A stretch of DNA of 64,000 nt from Paeniglutamicibacter psychrophenolicus (GTDB lineage: Bacteria > Actinomycetota > Actinomycetes > Actinomycetales > Micrococcaceae): NCBI RefSeq assembly GCF_017876575.1, contig NZ_JAGIOE010000001.1, positions 2,480,001 to 2,544,000 on the forward strand, read 5' to 3'. This document shows, piece by piece, positions 26,367-35,033 of the stretch (position 1 is the first letter of the stretch; the number at the start of each line of letters is the position of its first letter). A model generated the notes under the pieces. The model was not told where the DNA came from, did no database searches, and saw only the letters and a list, made by a program, of their open reading frames with translations. The position numbers were made by a program, and so were the translations under genes.

Positions 26367-27035
26367 CTAGCGGAAGTGCCACGGCTCGTAGGCGTAGCCG
26401 GTGACCGATTCCATGCCCTTGGGATAGCGCAGGATGAAGCCGTGCCTCGGCGCGTTCTTGGCCATCCACTTGCCGACCTTGGTAGTGGCGAAGCAGGCCT
26501 GCAGCGCGCAGGCGCGGTTGCGATTACCCACGTCGATGGCCAGCCCGGTCTGGTGCTCGGAGCTGCCGGGTTTGGCCGCGATGCGCCGGGCGTAGGTCGA
26601 TCCATAGGCGCGGGTGTACTTCTCGAGCAGTCCCTTTTGCACCGCGTAGGACCGGTAGCCGGAAGTGAGCCTGATGTTCACCCCGTCGCGGCGGGCCGCG
26701 GCAACCAGCTTCCTGTAGGCCTTGGCCGCCGGTGGCTGCAGGCGGATCCCCGTGCCGGGCACCTCGGTGAGCCTCGGCACGTACTTCCGGGGCACCAACG
26801 GGTATTTCTTGTTGACCAGGACATCGGACTTGGCCGGGTCCCGCGGGGGCTTGGGCTTGGTGGCCAACGCAGCCGCGGCGGACCTCGCCGGCGAGGCATC
26901 GAGCTCCACTTGCACCACCTGGTGCGTTGAAGCCGGCGTGGCCACGGCGGGCGGGGCCGCCAACGGGGAGATCGCGATCGCCAGGGCGAATGCGGCGGCG
27001 CCGAATGCGGCCGGGCGTTGGTGCCGTGTGCTCAT
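26367..27035 (-). CDS. D-alanyl-D-alanine carboxypeptidase, VanY/M15 family, ends at an in-frame TAG
   Basis: A secreted zinc peptidase that trims D-Ala from peptidoglycan stem peptides. It has a signal peptide (hydrophobic AAFGAAAFALAIAISPLA, cleavage near AVA/TPA), a linker, and an M15B catalytic domain with SGYRSYAVQKGLL, the metal motif SSEHQTGLAIDVG and the last metal-site EPWHFR. The ORF stops right after EPWHFR; family members usually continue with Tyr-Val-Gly, and here the following codons are TAG, GTA, GGA. A Tyr codon (TAC or TAT) turned into TAG would explain this. All catalytic residues are upstream, so activity may survive; the wall-binding SH3 domain would be lost. Confidence 0.88.
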   Translation of the reverse strand: MSTRHQRPAAFGAAAFALAIAISPLAAPPAVATPASTHQVVQVELDASPARSAAAALATKPKPPRDPAKSDVLVNKKYPLVPRKYVPRLTEVPGTGIRLQPPAAKAYRKLVAAARRDGVNIRLTSGYRSYAVQKGLLEKYTRAYGSTYARRIAAKPGSSEHQTGLAIDVGNRNRACALQACFATTKVGKWMAKNAPRHGFILRYPKGMESVTGYAYEPWHFR

Positions 27036-27116
27036 AAGGGCGAACTCCGTTGGGTTGGTGGCGGGACCCCGAAGCGGGTTCGGGCCGGGGATGGGCAAGG
27101 AATCGGTTGGCCCATC

Positions 27117-27818
27117 CTAACCATCGGCCGGGGCAAAGAGAATGGAGCCGGGATTGAGCATTCCCGAGGCGATGTAGAAGACGTTGCTCAGCAGGATCAA
27201 GACGAGGTTTGTCGCCAGGTACATCGCGGTGGTCACCGCGGGCACCGCATCGGGTTCCAACAAGTAGGCCAGGATCACGCGCAGCACCGCGTCAAGCAGG
27301 AATCCGCACCCCCACATGACTGTGGAGATGCGCCACATGCGCCGGAAACGCGGTGCCTGCTCCCAATGGGTTTCCCAGCCACCGGGCCAATGAAAGCGGC
27401 CCTCAACGATGGGCTTGGTCAACGTATAGACCAGGGGTCGTGCACCGCGCAGCGTCGAGATGAACCAGATGCCGGTTCCTGCGGTGATCAGCGCGTCGCG
27501 GGCCAGCAGGAATTGCGGGCTGCCCGGAATGAACGCCAAAACGACGGCGGCAACGGAGGCGAGCGAAAAGTAGGTGGTTATCACGTGCTTCTTCGGACCG
27601 CACCGGGTGAGCGAGAGCAGGGCAGGCAATCCGGTGGCAACCGCGACCACCACCAGCGACACGTAGATGGACAACCCGAAATGACGCAGGAGATAGAACA
27701 ACAGCGGCGGAACGGCAATGGCAGCGACCGTGCCCAGGACACCGCGCAAGCGGCCTGCGGCCCGAAGCACGGTGTCCTGGGCCTGTTTGCCGGTTGCCTT
27801 GCGTTGCCGTCGTGTCAT
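27117..27818 (-). CDS. Integral membrane protein (VC0807-like)
   Basis: A 233-residue protein with a basic N-terminus and about six hydrophobic segments (for example AIAVPPLLFYLLRHFGLSIY, VSLVVVAVATGLPALLSL, a pair near 85-120, and two near the C-terminus). A polar stretch GRFHWPGGWETHWEQAPRFR lies near 144-163. The layout resembles VC0807-type membrane proteins of unknown function. It is monocistronic. Confidence 0.65.
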   Translation of the reverse strand: MTRRQRKATGKQAQDTVLRAAGRLRGVLGTVAAIAVPPLLFYLLRHFGLSIYVSLVVVAVATGLPALLSLTRCGPKKHVITTYFSLASVAAVVLAFIPGSPQFLLARDALITAGTGIWFISTLRGARPLVYTLTKPIVEGRFHWPGGWETHWEQAPRFRRMWRISTVMWGCGFLLDAVLRVILAYLLEPDAVPAVTTAMYLATNLVLILLSNVFYIASGMLNPGSILFAPADG

Positions 27819-27848
27819 TTCGGGTCTGCCACCCGAGGCGGGCGTTGC

Positions 27849-28058
27849 CTATGCCTGGTGTTCGGCCCGGTAGACATGGACCAAGGCATTGGCATGGCCG
27901 TGGCCGATCCCGTGTTCGGTTTTGAGCCAGTTCACCTGCTCCAGGTGCTTTTGGCCCGCCACCTGGTCCAGCAGTTCCATCCAATGGCCAATGGGGTGGC
28001 CGTACTTTGTCTCGATCGACGGGAAATAGGATTTGGGGCCTTTGGCGGATTCGCTCAT
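27849..28058 (-). CDS. Short DUF4287-like protein
   Basis: A 69-residue soluble protein. KSYFPSIETKYGHPIGHWME at about 8-27 and WLKTEHGIGHGHANALVHVY at about 46-65 match the DUF4287 pattern, a small domain of unknown function often found beside DUF5655 or near nucleases. ATG 28058 follows GGAA; another ATG nine bases upstream (28067) is possible. It lies 30 bases after the membrane protein gene on the same strand reading, but whether the two share a transcript is unclear. Confidence 0.75.
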   Translation of the reverse strand: MSESAKGPKSYFPSIETKYGHPIGHWMELLDQVAGQKHLEQVNWLKTEHGIGHGHANALVHVYRAEHQA

Positions 28059-28104
28059 GGTTTCCATCAAACAGAGCTGGGAGGGATACCGCAAGGGGGT
28101 GGGT

Positions 28105-28260
28105 GCGTGCCTCACCCAAAGTGCTCGCGAAACACCAGGCTTGCCACTATCCATTAGAGAAATAGCCGGTCGTCGAGGGGGTGCAGGGATGGCGCCCGCG
28201 TGCCTCACCAAAAGTGCTCGCGAAACACTACGCGTGCCTCACGTGGATTTGCTCGCGAAA
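28105..28260. repeat. Cluster of three 31-bp direct repeats
   Basis: Two near-identical copies, 28105-28135 and 28198-28228, share GCGTGCCTCACC, AAAGTGCTCGCGAAACAC and differ at two places. A third, diverged copy at 28232-28260 keeps GCGTGCCTCAC and TTGCTCGCGAAA. All are in the same orientation, spaced by 93 and 34 bases. The core contains the TCGCGA palindrome. The 410-base stretch between the DUF4287-like gene and the SPW gene holds these repeats and nothing else I can support. Confidence 0.8.
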
Positions 28261-28477
28261 CCGGTGGGCAAAGCAGCGGAGGTGCCCTCGAGCTCGGCAC
28301 CGTGACTTTGGACCCTACCAGCGGAGGGGCGCGACGGGCAGGATGGGATTACAGCCGAAGGGATGGCACGGCAGGAAAGTTGGGGCCAGCTGGACCGTCG
28401 GCACCGCAAGGGCATCCTTCGCGATTCCGGAACATCCGCGAATCGGGGGTGTACGGAAGACAAAGGAGATCTGGACC

Positions 28478-28843
28478 ATGAAGCGATGGACTGCATGGCA
28501 AAATTGGGTCGCCGTGGCTGCAGGCCTGTACACGGTCTTGGCCATGACGTGGACCACGGCAGTGGGATCCTCGAATGCGTACATGCTGACCGGCGGCGTT
28601 GTCTTGATTGTCATCGGCGTGATCAACTTGGCGGCTCCGGGTATGCCCGTGGCCGAATGGGTGCAGCTGGTTGTGGCCGCACTCGTTGTCGCATCTCCCT
28701 GGATGGGCAGCTTCGCCACGGATATGCCGGCCGTGGCATGGCATACCTGGATCCCGGGTGTTGTGGCACTGATTGCCTCGATCATGGCAATTCAGCCCGC
28801 GATGAAGGTCTACCACGAGCATCATCCAATCGGCTCGCACTAG
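28478..28843 (+). CDS. SPW-repeat membrane protein
   Basis: A 121-residue membrane protein with about four hydrophobic segments. Two copies of the SPW-like pattern can be seen, one around NWVAVAAGLYTVLAMTW and one with the literal VVASPWMGSFA near 75-85. The function of SPW-repeat proteins is unknown; they are small integral membrane proteins. ATG 28478 follows a good AAAGGAG at 28462-28468. A strong hairpin terminator follows the gene. Confidence 0.82.
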   Translation: MKRWTAWQNWVAVAAGLYTVLAMTWTTAVGSSNAYMLTGGVVLIVIGVINLAAPGMPVAEWVQLVVAALVVASPWMGSFATDMPAVAWHTWIPGVVALIASIMAIQPAMKVYHEHHPIGSH

Positions 28844-28854
28844 ACAATCAACCA

Positions 28855-28885
28855 TCAAGGGCCCGGTCGTCGACCGGGCCCTTGA
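28855..28885 (+). terminator. Hairpin terminator after the SPW gene
   Basis: TCAAGGGCCCGGTCG and its exact complement are separated by one base, a 15-bp stem starting 11 bases after the SPW stop. It separates this gene from the downstream acetyltransferase. Confidence 0.85.
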
Positions 28886-28931
28886 CCTGCTTCTGAACGG
28901 TTTCAGCGGCGCAAAGCCCTAGGCTGGGGAG

Positions 28932-29444
28932 ATGAAGATTCGAAGCGAGGTGCCGGCCGACCGGCAAGGTATCCGCAAGTTGACGATCAGTGCCTTCGCC
29001 GACCCGGATTCCGGCAGGGAACCCGGGGAAGCGGCATTGCTTTCCGAGCTGTATGCCTGCGACGGATACCTGCCCGAGTACTCGGTGGTGGCAGAGATCA
29101 ACGGCCACCTGGTGGGCCACGCGATTGCCACCCGGGGGTGGCTCGATGGAGACATCCCCCTGCTGGGACTTGGGCCCGTGTCGGTTGAACCCGGCCACCA
29201 AAAACAGGGTGTGGGCACGGCGCTGTTGGCCGAAATCCGGAACCGCGCCGCGAAGCATGGAGAGCGTGCCATCGTGCTGCTGGGCAGCCCCGAGTACTAC
29301 GGGCGCTTTGGCTACGGCCCGGCCATGGCCGCGGGCATCATCCCCTCGGACCCGTCCTGGGGCGATTACTTCATGGTGCTGAACCTGTCGGCCATGCAGC
29401 TGCCGAAGGGCAACTTCCGCTACGCCGAACCATTCGGGGTCTGA
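28932..29444 (+). CDS. GNAT-family N-acetyltransferase (YhbS-like)
   Basis: A 170-residue acetyltransferase. It has the YhbS-type order: DRQGIRKLTISAFADPDSG near 10-28, the acetyl-CoA loop VSVEPGHQKQGVGTALLAEI near 83-102, and the C-terminal GSPEYYGRFGYGPAMAAGI near 118-136 typical of this branch. The substrate is unknown. It is flanked on both sides by terminators, so it is transcribed alone. Confidence 0.9.
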   Translation: MKIRSEVPADRQGIRKLTISAFADPDSGREPGEAALLSELYACDGYLPEYSVVAEINGHLVGHAIATRGWLDGDIPLLGLGPVSVEPGHQKQGVGTALLAEIRNRAAKHGERAIVLLGSPEYYGRFGYGPAMAAGIIPSDPSWGDYFMVLNLSAMQLPKGNFRYAEPFGV

Positions 29445-29474
29445 GCCGGCCGGCCCGCTTGGCCTCGGGCATGC

Positions 29475-29522
29475 GCAGGGGCCTTGTTGCCAGGGATTTT
29501 TTCCTGGCAACAAGGCCCCTGC
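29475..29522. terminator. Bidirectional hairpin terminator
   Basis: A perfect 20-bp inverted repeat (GCAGGGGCCTTGTTGCCAGG and its complement) with the loop GATTTTTT. It lies between the convergent acetyltransferase and MarR genes and should end both transcripts. Confidence 0.9.
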
Positions 29523-29545
29523 TTCGTGCGTGCGGGAATCGGTGG

Positions 29546-29998
29546 CTAACGCGCTTCCATGTGGAGGCGCAACTTGTTCGACAATTCCTGGAGCGTCGCG
29601 AATTCCTCGGTGCTCAGCGCGGTGCCGATCAGGGCGTGGATGCCCTTGACATGCTCGCGTCCGATCGCCTTCTGAAGTCGGGCGCCCTCTTCCGTGAGTG
29701 TGAAGAGCACCGCCCGCTGGTCCGTGGGATCCGGCTGGCGGGTGACCAGGCCCTTTGCTTCCAGTCGCTCGGCCATGCGGCTGAGGCTTGGCTGGGAAAT
29801 CAGCAGGTGCTGGTTCAGGTCCTTGAGACGGCTGGTCCCGGCCTCGCAGCGCGAGAGGTTGAAGAGCACGTCGTATTCCCGGGTGCTGAGTTCCTTGAAC
29901 TCCGGCAGCTTCTGGATCTCTCGCATCACCGTCACCTGTGCCCGGAACAGTGACTCCCAGGCGGCGTTGGAGGAGCGCAGCGAGGCCGGGCTAGGCAT
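29546..29998 (-). CDS. MarR-family transcriptional regulator
   Basis: A 150-residue winged-helix regulator. The DNA-binding domain shows LSTREYDVLFNLSRCE near 34-49, LKDLNQHLLISQPSLSRMAE near 56-75 and the wing RQPDPTDQRAVLFTLTEEG near 84-102. ATG 29998 overlaps the stop of the LLM oxidoreductase gene by eight bases, so it is translated from the same mRNA and probably controls that operon in response to a small ligand. An upstream in-frame start within the oxidoreductase gene is rejected because the extra residues are Pro/Ser-rich antisense-like sequence. Confidence 0.9.
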   Translation of the reverse strand: MPSPASLRSSNAAWESLFRAQVTVMREIQKLPEFKELSTREYDVLFNLSRCEAGTSRLKDLNQHLLISQPSLSRMAERLEAKGLVTRQPDPTDQRAVLFTLTEEGARLQKAIGREHVKGIHALIGTALSTEEFATLQELSNKLRLHMEAR

Positions 29999-31103
29999 TG
30001 TCGCTCCCGGCGGGGGTGGCGGCCAGCTTCGCATCGCGGGCGGCGACGCGGTTGGCGTGGGTGGGTGCCTCGGGGTGGTCGGCCGGCTTGCGGGCTTCAA
30101 GTTCCTTGCGCAGCGTCGGCAGCACCTCTTCGCCGAAGAGGTCCAGCTGCTCCAGGACGGTCTTGACCGGCAGGCCCGCGTGGTCGACCAGGAAGAGCTG
30201 GCGGTGGTAGTTGCCGAATGCCTCCTGGAAGGTGAGGGTCTTTTCGATCATTTCCTGCGGCGAGCCGACGGTCAGCGGGGTCTGGTCGGTGAAGTCCTCC
30301 ATCGACGGCCCGTGGCCGTAGACCGGGGCGTTGTTGAAGTAGGGACGGAACTCGTTCTTGGCATCCTGCGAGTTCTTGCGGATGAAGAACTGCCCGCCCA
30401 GGCCCACCATGGCCTGGTCGGCGCGGCCGTGGCCGTAGTGCTCGTAGCGCTCGCGGTAGAGATTGATCAGCTGCATGTAGTGCTCCTTCGGCCAGAAGAT
30501 GTTGTTGGCGAAGAACCCGTCACCGTAGTAGGCAGCGATCTCGGCGATCTGCGGGGTGCGGATCGAGCCGTGCCAGACGAAGGGGGCCACGTCATCGAGC
30601 GGGCGCGGGGTGGAGGTGAAGTTCTGCAGCGGGGTGCGGAACTTGCCCTCCCAGTTCACCGTGTCCTCGTCCCAGAGGCGGCGCAGCAGGTTGTAGTTTT
30701 CGATGGTCAGGTTCACCGAGTCCTGCATGTTCTTGCCGAACCATGGATAGACCGGGGCGGTGTTGCCGCGGCCCAGCACGAGGTCCACGCGGCCGTCGGC
30801 CAGGTGCTGGAGCATCGCGAAGTCCTCGGCGATCTTCACCGGGTCGTTGGTGGTGATCAACGTGGTGGCGGTGGAGAGGATGATCTTTTCGGTCTGCGCC
30901 GCGATGTAGGCCAGCGTCGTGGTCGGGGAGGACGAGAAGAACGGGCGGTTGTGGTGCTCGCCGATGGCGACGACATCCATGCCGACCTCTTCGGTCTTCT
31001 TGGCGATGGCCACGATGTCCTTGATGCGCTGGGCCTCGGACGGGGTCTTGCCGGTGGTGGGGTCGCGGGTGATGTCGCTGACCGAGAAAATTCCGAACTG
31101 CAT
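29991..31103 (-). CDS. LLM-class flavin-dependent oxidoreductase (luciferase-like)
   Basis: A 370-residue flavin-dependent monooxygenase of the bacterial luciferase fold. Typical features: MQFGIFSVSDI start, DVVAIGEHHNRPFFSSSPTT near 45-64, ILSTATTLITTNDPVKIAED near 78-97, LVLGRGNTAPVYPWFG near 111 and GSPQEMIEKTLTFQEAFGNY near 290. The substrate is unknown; these enzymes use FMNH2 supplied by a reductase. ATG 31103 follows AGGAGG. Upstream, ATGC-GTTT-GCAT at about 31153-31164 is a possible MarR site. It is coupled to the MarR gene. Confidence 0.92.
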   Translation of the reverse strand: MQFGIFSVSDITRDPTTGKTPSEAQRIKDIVAIAKKTEEVGMDVVAIGEHHNRPFFSSSPTTTLAYIAAQTEKIILSTATTLITTNDPVKIAEDFAMLQHLADGRVDLVLGRGNTAPVYPWFGKNMQDSVNLTIENYNLLRRLWDEDTVNWEGKFRTPLQNFTSTPRPLDDVAPFVWHGSIRTPQIAEIAAYYGDGFFANNIFWPKEHYMQLINLYRERYEHYGHGRADQAMVGLGGQFFIRKNSQDAKNEFRPYFNNAPVYGHGPSMEDFTDQTPLTVGSPQEMIEKTLTFQEAFGNYHRQLFLVDHAGLPVKTVLEQLDLFGEEVLPTLRKELEARKPADHPEAPTHANRVAARDAKLAATPAGSDNA

Positions 31104-31251
31104 GGTTGCCTCCTGTGTACTGGTCTCTGACATCCATTGTGCCAGATTTGTATGCGTTTGCATGTAATAGCACCCGTGGCCGCGGAATAATTCCCCGGAG
31201 CCGGCGTGAGGTCCCTCACTGCCCCGTGCAACTTCGCGATAGGCTCCCGCT

Positions 31252-32736
31252 ATGGACACCCCGCTTTCCGCAAACGAGGATCCGGCCCAGGCCCAACCGG
31301 TGCGCTGGAGCGCGGTGGCCGGGATCGTCGGGTTCCTGGCCATCGTCGAGCTGACCAGCGGCATCCTGCAGGGCTACTACACGCCGCTGATGACCGACAT
31401 CGCCCGCCATCTGGGCATCCACGACGCCGACGTGAACTGGTTCGAGGCCGCCCAGCTGATGGTCTCCGCGCTCGCTGTGCCGCTGCTGGCATCGCTGGGG
31501 GACATCTTCGGGCACAAGAAGATGCTGCTGCTCTCGGCCGTCGTCACCGCCATCGCCTCCTGGGCCGTGGTGTTCTCCGGGTCCTTCACCACCTTCCTGA
31601 TCGCCTGGGCCTTCCAGGGCTTTTACGCGGTGTGGCTGCCGCTGGAAATCGCGATCGTTTTCTCCCGCGCCCGCAAGCTCGGTGTGCCGGGGCCGATGAC
31701 CCGGCGGGCCGCGGGGCTGCTGGTCGGGGCGCTCGAGTTCGGGGTGATCGGCGGGGCGTTGGCCGGCGGCGCCTTGATCGGGGTGTTCGACGGGAACATC
31801 GCGCTGACCATGGCCATCCCCGCCGTCGCCACCACCGCGTGCATCTTCGCCGTGGCCTTCGGTGTGCCCGACGACGGGGACCGCAACGGGGCGAAGATCG
31901 ATTCCGGTGGATTCGCCTACCTGGCCATCGGCCTGCTGCTGCTCACCAGCGGGCTGAGCTTCCTGCGGATCAACGGGCCTTCCAGCCCGCTGGTGTGGGC
32001 GTGCCTGGTGCTGGGACTGGTGGTGCTCTACGTCTTCTACCGCCATGAGAACAAGCAGGACGATCCGCTGATCGATTTCACGGTGCTCTTCGCCCGGTCC
32101 ATGTGGCCGGTGCAGTTGACCGCAGGGCTCTTCGGCGTCTCGGTGCTCGGCGCGCAGATCCCGATGAGCACCTTTGCCCGCACGGACCCGGGCGTGAACG
32201 GCTACGGCCTGGGCCTGAGTGCCTCCGGGGTCTCGGTCATCATCGGCGCCTACGTGCTGGCACTGCTCATTGGTGCACTGCTCTTCCCCGTCGCCGCCCG
32301 CTGGGCCGGAACCCGGATGACCCTTGTCGCCGCCAGCGCCCTGGTAGGGATCGGCTACCTGCTCTTCCTGCCGTTGCACGATTCGCTGGCACAGGTGCTG
32401 GCGAACATGATGATTGCCGGAATCGGCTCCGGCGCCCTTGTCGCCGCCCTGCCCGCGGCGGCGGCCGCCGCCGCGCCGTTCAACCGAACTGGCATGGCCA
32501 CGGGGCTGACCAACGCGATCAAGACCGTTGGCGGGTCCTTCGCCTCGGCCATCTTCGGGCTGGCGCTCATCGGGCAGGTGGCCGGTGCGGTCTCGGACGG
32601 GGCGGGCGAGAACTTCGCGGCGCCACTGGCCGGGTACATGATTGTCTGGGCGATCTGCGGCGGCACCGCGACCGTGTGTGCGCTGGCCCTGTTCGCGGTG
32701 CCGCGCGATGCGCTGGAGGACGTCCACCACGCCTGA
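31252..32736 (+). CDS. Major facilitator superfamily transporter
   Basis: A 494-residue transporter with about 12-14 membrane helices. The helix 2-3 loop signature is degenerate (LLASLGDIFGHKKMLLLSAV near 77-96), and the central region ends with a charged linker YRHENKQDDPLIDFTVLF near 263-280, the kind that precedes the last six helices in DHA2-type drug exporters. The substrate is not visible. ATG 31252 has no Shine-Dalgarno and a TAGGCT -10 six bases before it, so a leaderless mRNA is likely. It is divergent from the MarR/LLM operon. Confidence 0.88.
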   Translation: MDTPLSANEDPAQAQPVRWSAVAGIVGFLAIVELTSGILQGYYTPLMTDIARHLGIHDADVNWFEAAQLMVSALAVPLLASLGDIFGHKKMLLLSAVVTAIASWAVVFSGSFTTFLIAWAFQGFYAVWLPLEIAIVFSRARKLGVPGPMTRRAAGLLVGALEFGVIGGALAGGALIGVFDGNIALTMAIPAVATTACIFAVAFGVPDDGDRNGAKIDSGGFAYLAIGLLLLTSGLSFLRINGPSSPLVWACLVLGLVVLYVFYRHENKQDDPLIDFTVLFARSMWPVQLTAGLFGVSVLGAQIPMSTFARTDPGVNGYGLGLSASGVSVIIGAYVLALLIGALLFPVAARWAGTRMTLVAASALVGIGYLLFLPLHDSLAQVLANMMIAGIGSGALVAALPAAAAAAAPFNRTGMATGLTNAIKTVGGSFASAIFGLALIGQVAGAVSDGAGENFAAPLAGYMIVWAICGGTATVCALALFAVPRDALEDVHHA

Positions 32737-32780
32737 GCTTCACGCCGTGGTTGAGCGAACCCGGGGTGGCTGGTGGATGC

Positions 32781-34691
32781 TCAAAAGAGCGGTGGTTGTT
32801 CGCTCTGCCAGTGCTTGTTGCGGCGGGGAAGCTGGTCGGGGTCCTCGAACGGGGCAAGCTTCACCCACGGGACGCCGTTCTTCATCACGACCTCGAAGTC
32901 GCCCTTGTCGGCGCCGCGGTGCTCGGAGGGGCAGAACATGCCCAGGTTCCACACGCTCGTGGTTCCACCCTCGGACCACGGTTTGATGTGGTGGTAGTCG
33001 CAGTGTTCGGGCGGCACTGCGCAAGCGGGCTTGAGGCAGCCGCGGTCGCGGGCGCGGATCGCCTGCTTCATGGACTCGGGTGGATGGCGTCGCTCGCGCC
33101 CATAGTCCAGGATCTGGCCCTCGCCGCCGAGCGTGATGGGAATGATTCCGAACTCTGCCAGTCGTTTGCGCAGCTCGGTCACGGAGATCTCCAGGCCGTG
33201 CGCGCTCCATCCGGCGCCGCGGGCCAGCCCGAGCAGGACTTCCAGGGTGATGTAGACGAAGAGCTTTGCCGTGGGCAGGCCGGTGGCGCCGTTGGCCGAG
33301 GTCCTCGGAGTGCGCATCAAATTCAGCAGGGTTTGCAGATGCCGTTGGGCCGGGGTCGGCTCCTCGGTAACCGCGCCGGTCCCGGTTTCCAACGGCGGAG
33401 GATCGTCGAAGGTTTCCGCGTCGGCCGGATGGTCGAACCAATCGGGTCCGTCCGCGGGTTCCGGTGGCGGGAACAAGGAATCCTGGGTGGGGTCGGGGCC
33501 CATGGCCGGGATCGGGGGTGAACCGGGTTCAGGTTCAGGGTTGGAATCGGGGTTTTCAGGGGTTGACGGGGTGCCGTTTGCGGTGGGTGAGAAGTCGTCG
33601 GCTTCGACCGGGGTGGCATTTGTCCCTGCGTCGGAACCGGGATCGGTGGCCGTGGAGGACGTTGCGTCGCCGCCGTCCGCGGTGCCGGTTCCTTCGTGGT
33701 CCGTACTGCCCGAGGGGGTGCCGTCTGCCTTCGTGGTGGAGCGGTCGGTGCCGAGTCCGCGGCCCGGGAGCGTGGCCGCCGCGGCGATGGCCTGGCGGTT
33801 TCCGGCCAGGGTGCGGGCGTTGTCGGACTCGGCGAAGTGCGAGAGGAAGACCTCGGCGTCGGCATTGAGCATGCAAGCGGTGAAGTAGGTGAAGTGCCGG
33901 GTGCGCTTGGTGACGGAAATGCCGGCCTTGTTGCGGATTTCCTTGGGCGTGGGGGTGGAATCGGCGTCGTCGAGCTCGTCGCTGATCTTGTCGAAGAGCT
34001 TGGTGGTGTTCTTTGCGTCGCCCTCGGCCAGGGACTGGGCCACGCGGGACTCGACCTGCTCGGCGAACTGTGCGGCGTCGGGTCGGGATTCGATGGCGGG
34101 GCGCAGCTTCTCCAGCTTGCGCGCCGCAGCGGCAACGGTGCTCGGCGCGCTCTTGCCGGTGGCCAGTTGCTGCGCCAGCTGCGGGTAGCGCGGGCCGCGC
34201 GGCACGCCGTGCTCATCTACGCCCGGCAGCAGGTCATCGCCCGCCTGCATGCGGTTGAGGGCCTCGAAGTAGTCGATGCCCGCCATGCCGGCGAGGCAGT
34301 CGGCCGGTGTCTTGAATTGCAGCTTGCCGGTGGGAACCGTGCGCGGGTCTTCGGGCAGCTGCGCTTGACCGGCCAGGAATGCGGTGGGGTCTTCGGCGAT
34401 GGCGCGCAGCTCGGTCAGGGTGTTGGCGGGAAGCTCGTGCACGAGGGATTGCCGGGCCATTTGGGCGACCTTTAGCTGTGCGACGGCGATGGCGTGCTTG
34501 GCCTGCTCGATCATCATGGCGGTGAGCAGGGCGCGGGTCGGAGAAGCGGGACGGGCAGCGATCCGGGCGACGAGCACGTCGATGCCGCGGATGCCCTCGA
34601 ACAGGGCGCGCAGTTCATCGTCCGGGGTCGGTGAGTACCCCGGATCGTCGCTGTGTCCAGCGAGGTTGGCGATGAAGGCGTCTGTTTGCAT
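32781..34691 (-). CDS. DUF222/HNH endonuclease-like protein
   Basis: A 636-residue protein with three parts: a DUF222 region (about 20-320), a long low-complexity hydrophilic stretch rich in Thr, Pro, Asp, Glu and Gly (about 320-470), and a C-terminal HNH nuclease domain with the motif CDYHHIKPWSEGGTTSVWNL and a later FCPSEH. Such genes are multi-copy in actinobacteria and often travel with repeats or inteins; the function is not established. ATG 34691 is chosen because the DUF222 region begins there, while the upstream in-frame sequence is Pro/Arg-rich junk. It is convergent with the MFS gene. Confidence 0.9.
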   Translation of the reverse strand: MQTDAFIANLAGHSDDPGYSPTPDDELRALFEGIRGIDVLVARIAARPASPTRALLTAMMIEQAKHAIAVAQLKVAQMARQSLVHELPANTLTELRAIAEDPTAFLAGQAQLPEDPRTVPTGKLQFKTPADCLAGMAGIDYFEALNRMQAGDDLLPGVDEHGVPRGPRYPQLAQQLATGKSAPSTVAAAARKLEKLRPAIESRPDAAQFAEQVESRVAQSLAEGDAKNTTKLFDKISDELDDADSTPTPKEIRNKAGISVTKRTRHFTYFTACMLNADAEVFLSHFAESDNARTLAGNRQAIAAAATLPGRGLGTDRSTTKADGTPSGSTDHEGTGTADGGDATSSTATDPGSDAGTNATPVEADDFSPTANGTPSTPENPDSNPEPEPGSPPIPAMGPDPTQDSLFPPPEPADGPDWFDHPADAETFDDPPPLETGTGAVTEEPTPAQRHLQTLLNLMRTPRTSANGATGLPTAKLFVYITLEVLLGLARGAGWSAHGLEISVTELRKRLAEFGIIPITLGGEGQILDYGRERRHPPESMKQAIRARDRGCLKPACAVPPEHCDYHHIKPWSEGGTTSVWNLGMFCPSEHRGADKGDFEVVMKNGVPWVKLAPFEDPDQLPRRNKHWQSEQPPLF

Positions 34692-35033
34692 GCCTCCAGT
34701 GTGCGGGCTCGGCAGTGCGATGGGGGCCGGGCCGGGAAATTGTGGATAACCCGGGGTCGGGCGATTCGGGCGTGCCGTGCGCGTGGGAGCACCCGCGCGC
34801 GAGGAGGCGAATGGGCGGGGGAGCGGATCGTTGGGTGCCGGGCAGGGGGAAGGGACGAAAGGGGGAAGCGGCCTGGCTGGCGGGTGCGGGGTGTGGCCGG
34901 GGAAAAACCAGGGGCGTCTCGGGGCGGACCCTGAGGGATTTTGCTGTGAATGGGCCCGGGCCCGGCCTAGCGTGGAAGGCAGGGAAAAGCACATGGACAA
35001 TCGGGCGGGGGACTGCCCGGAAAGGAGGGGATC
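34692..35033. other. Divergent intergenic region without a gene
   Basis: 342 bases, very GC-rich, between the HNH gene and the ABC exporter operon. It must hold both promoters, but I see no clear -35/-10 pair and no significant palindrome. The AAAGGAGGGG at 35020-35029 is the ribosome site of the ABC ATPase. Confidence 0.5.

Noticed and set aside
28105-28260. CRISPR array
   Set aside because: Only three copies, one diverged, with spacings of 93 and 34 bases and no cas genes.
28033-28305. Small plus-strand ORF through the 31-bp repeats
   Set aside because: Its coding look comes from the repeats; no Shine-Dalgarno and partly antisense to the DUF4287-like gene.
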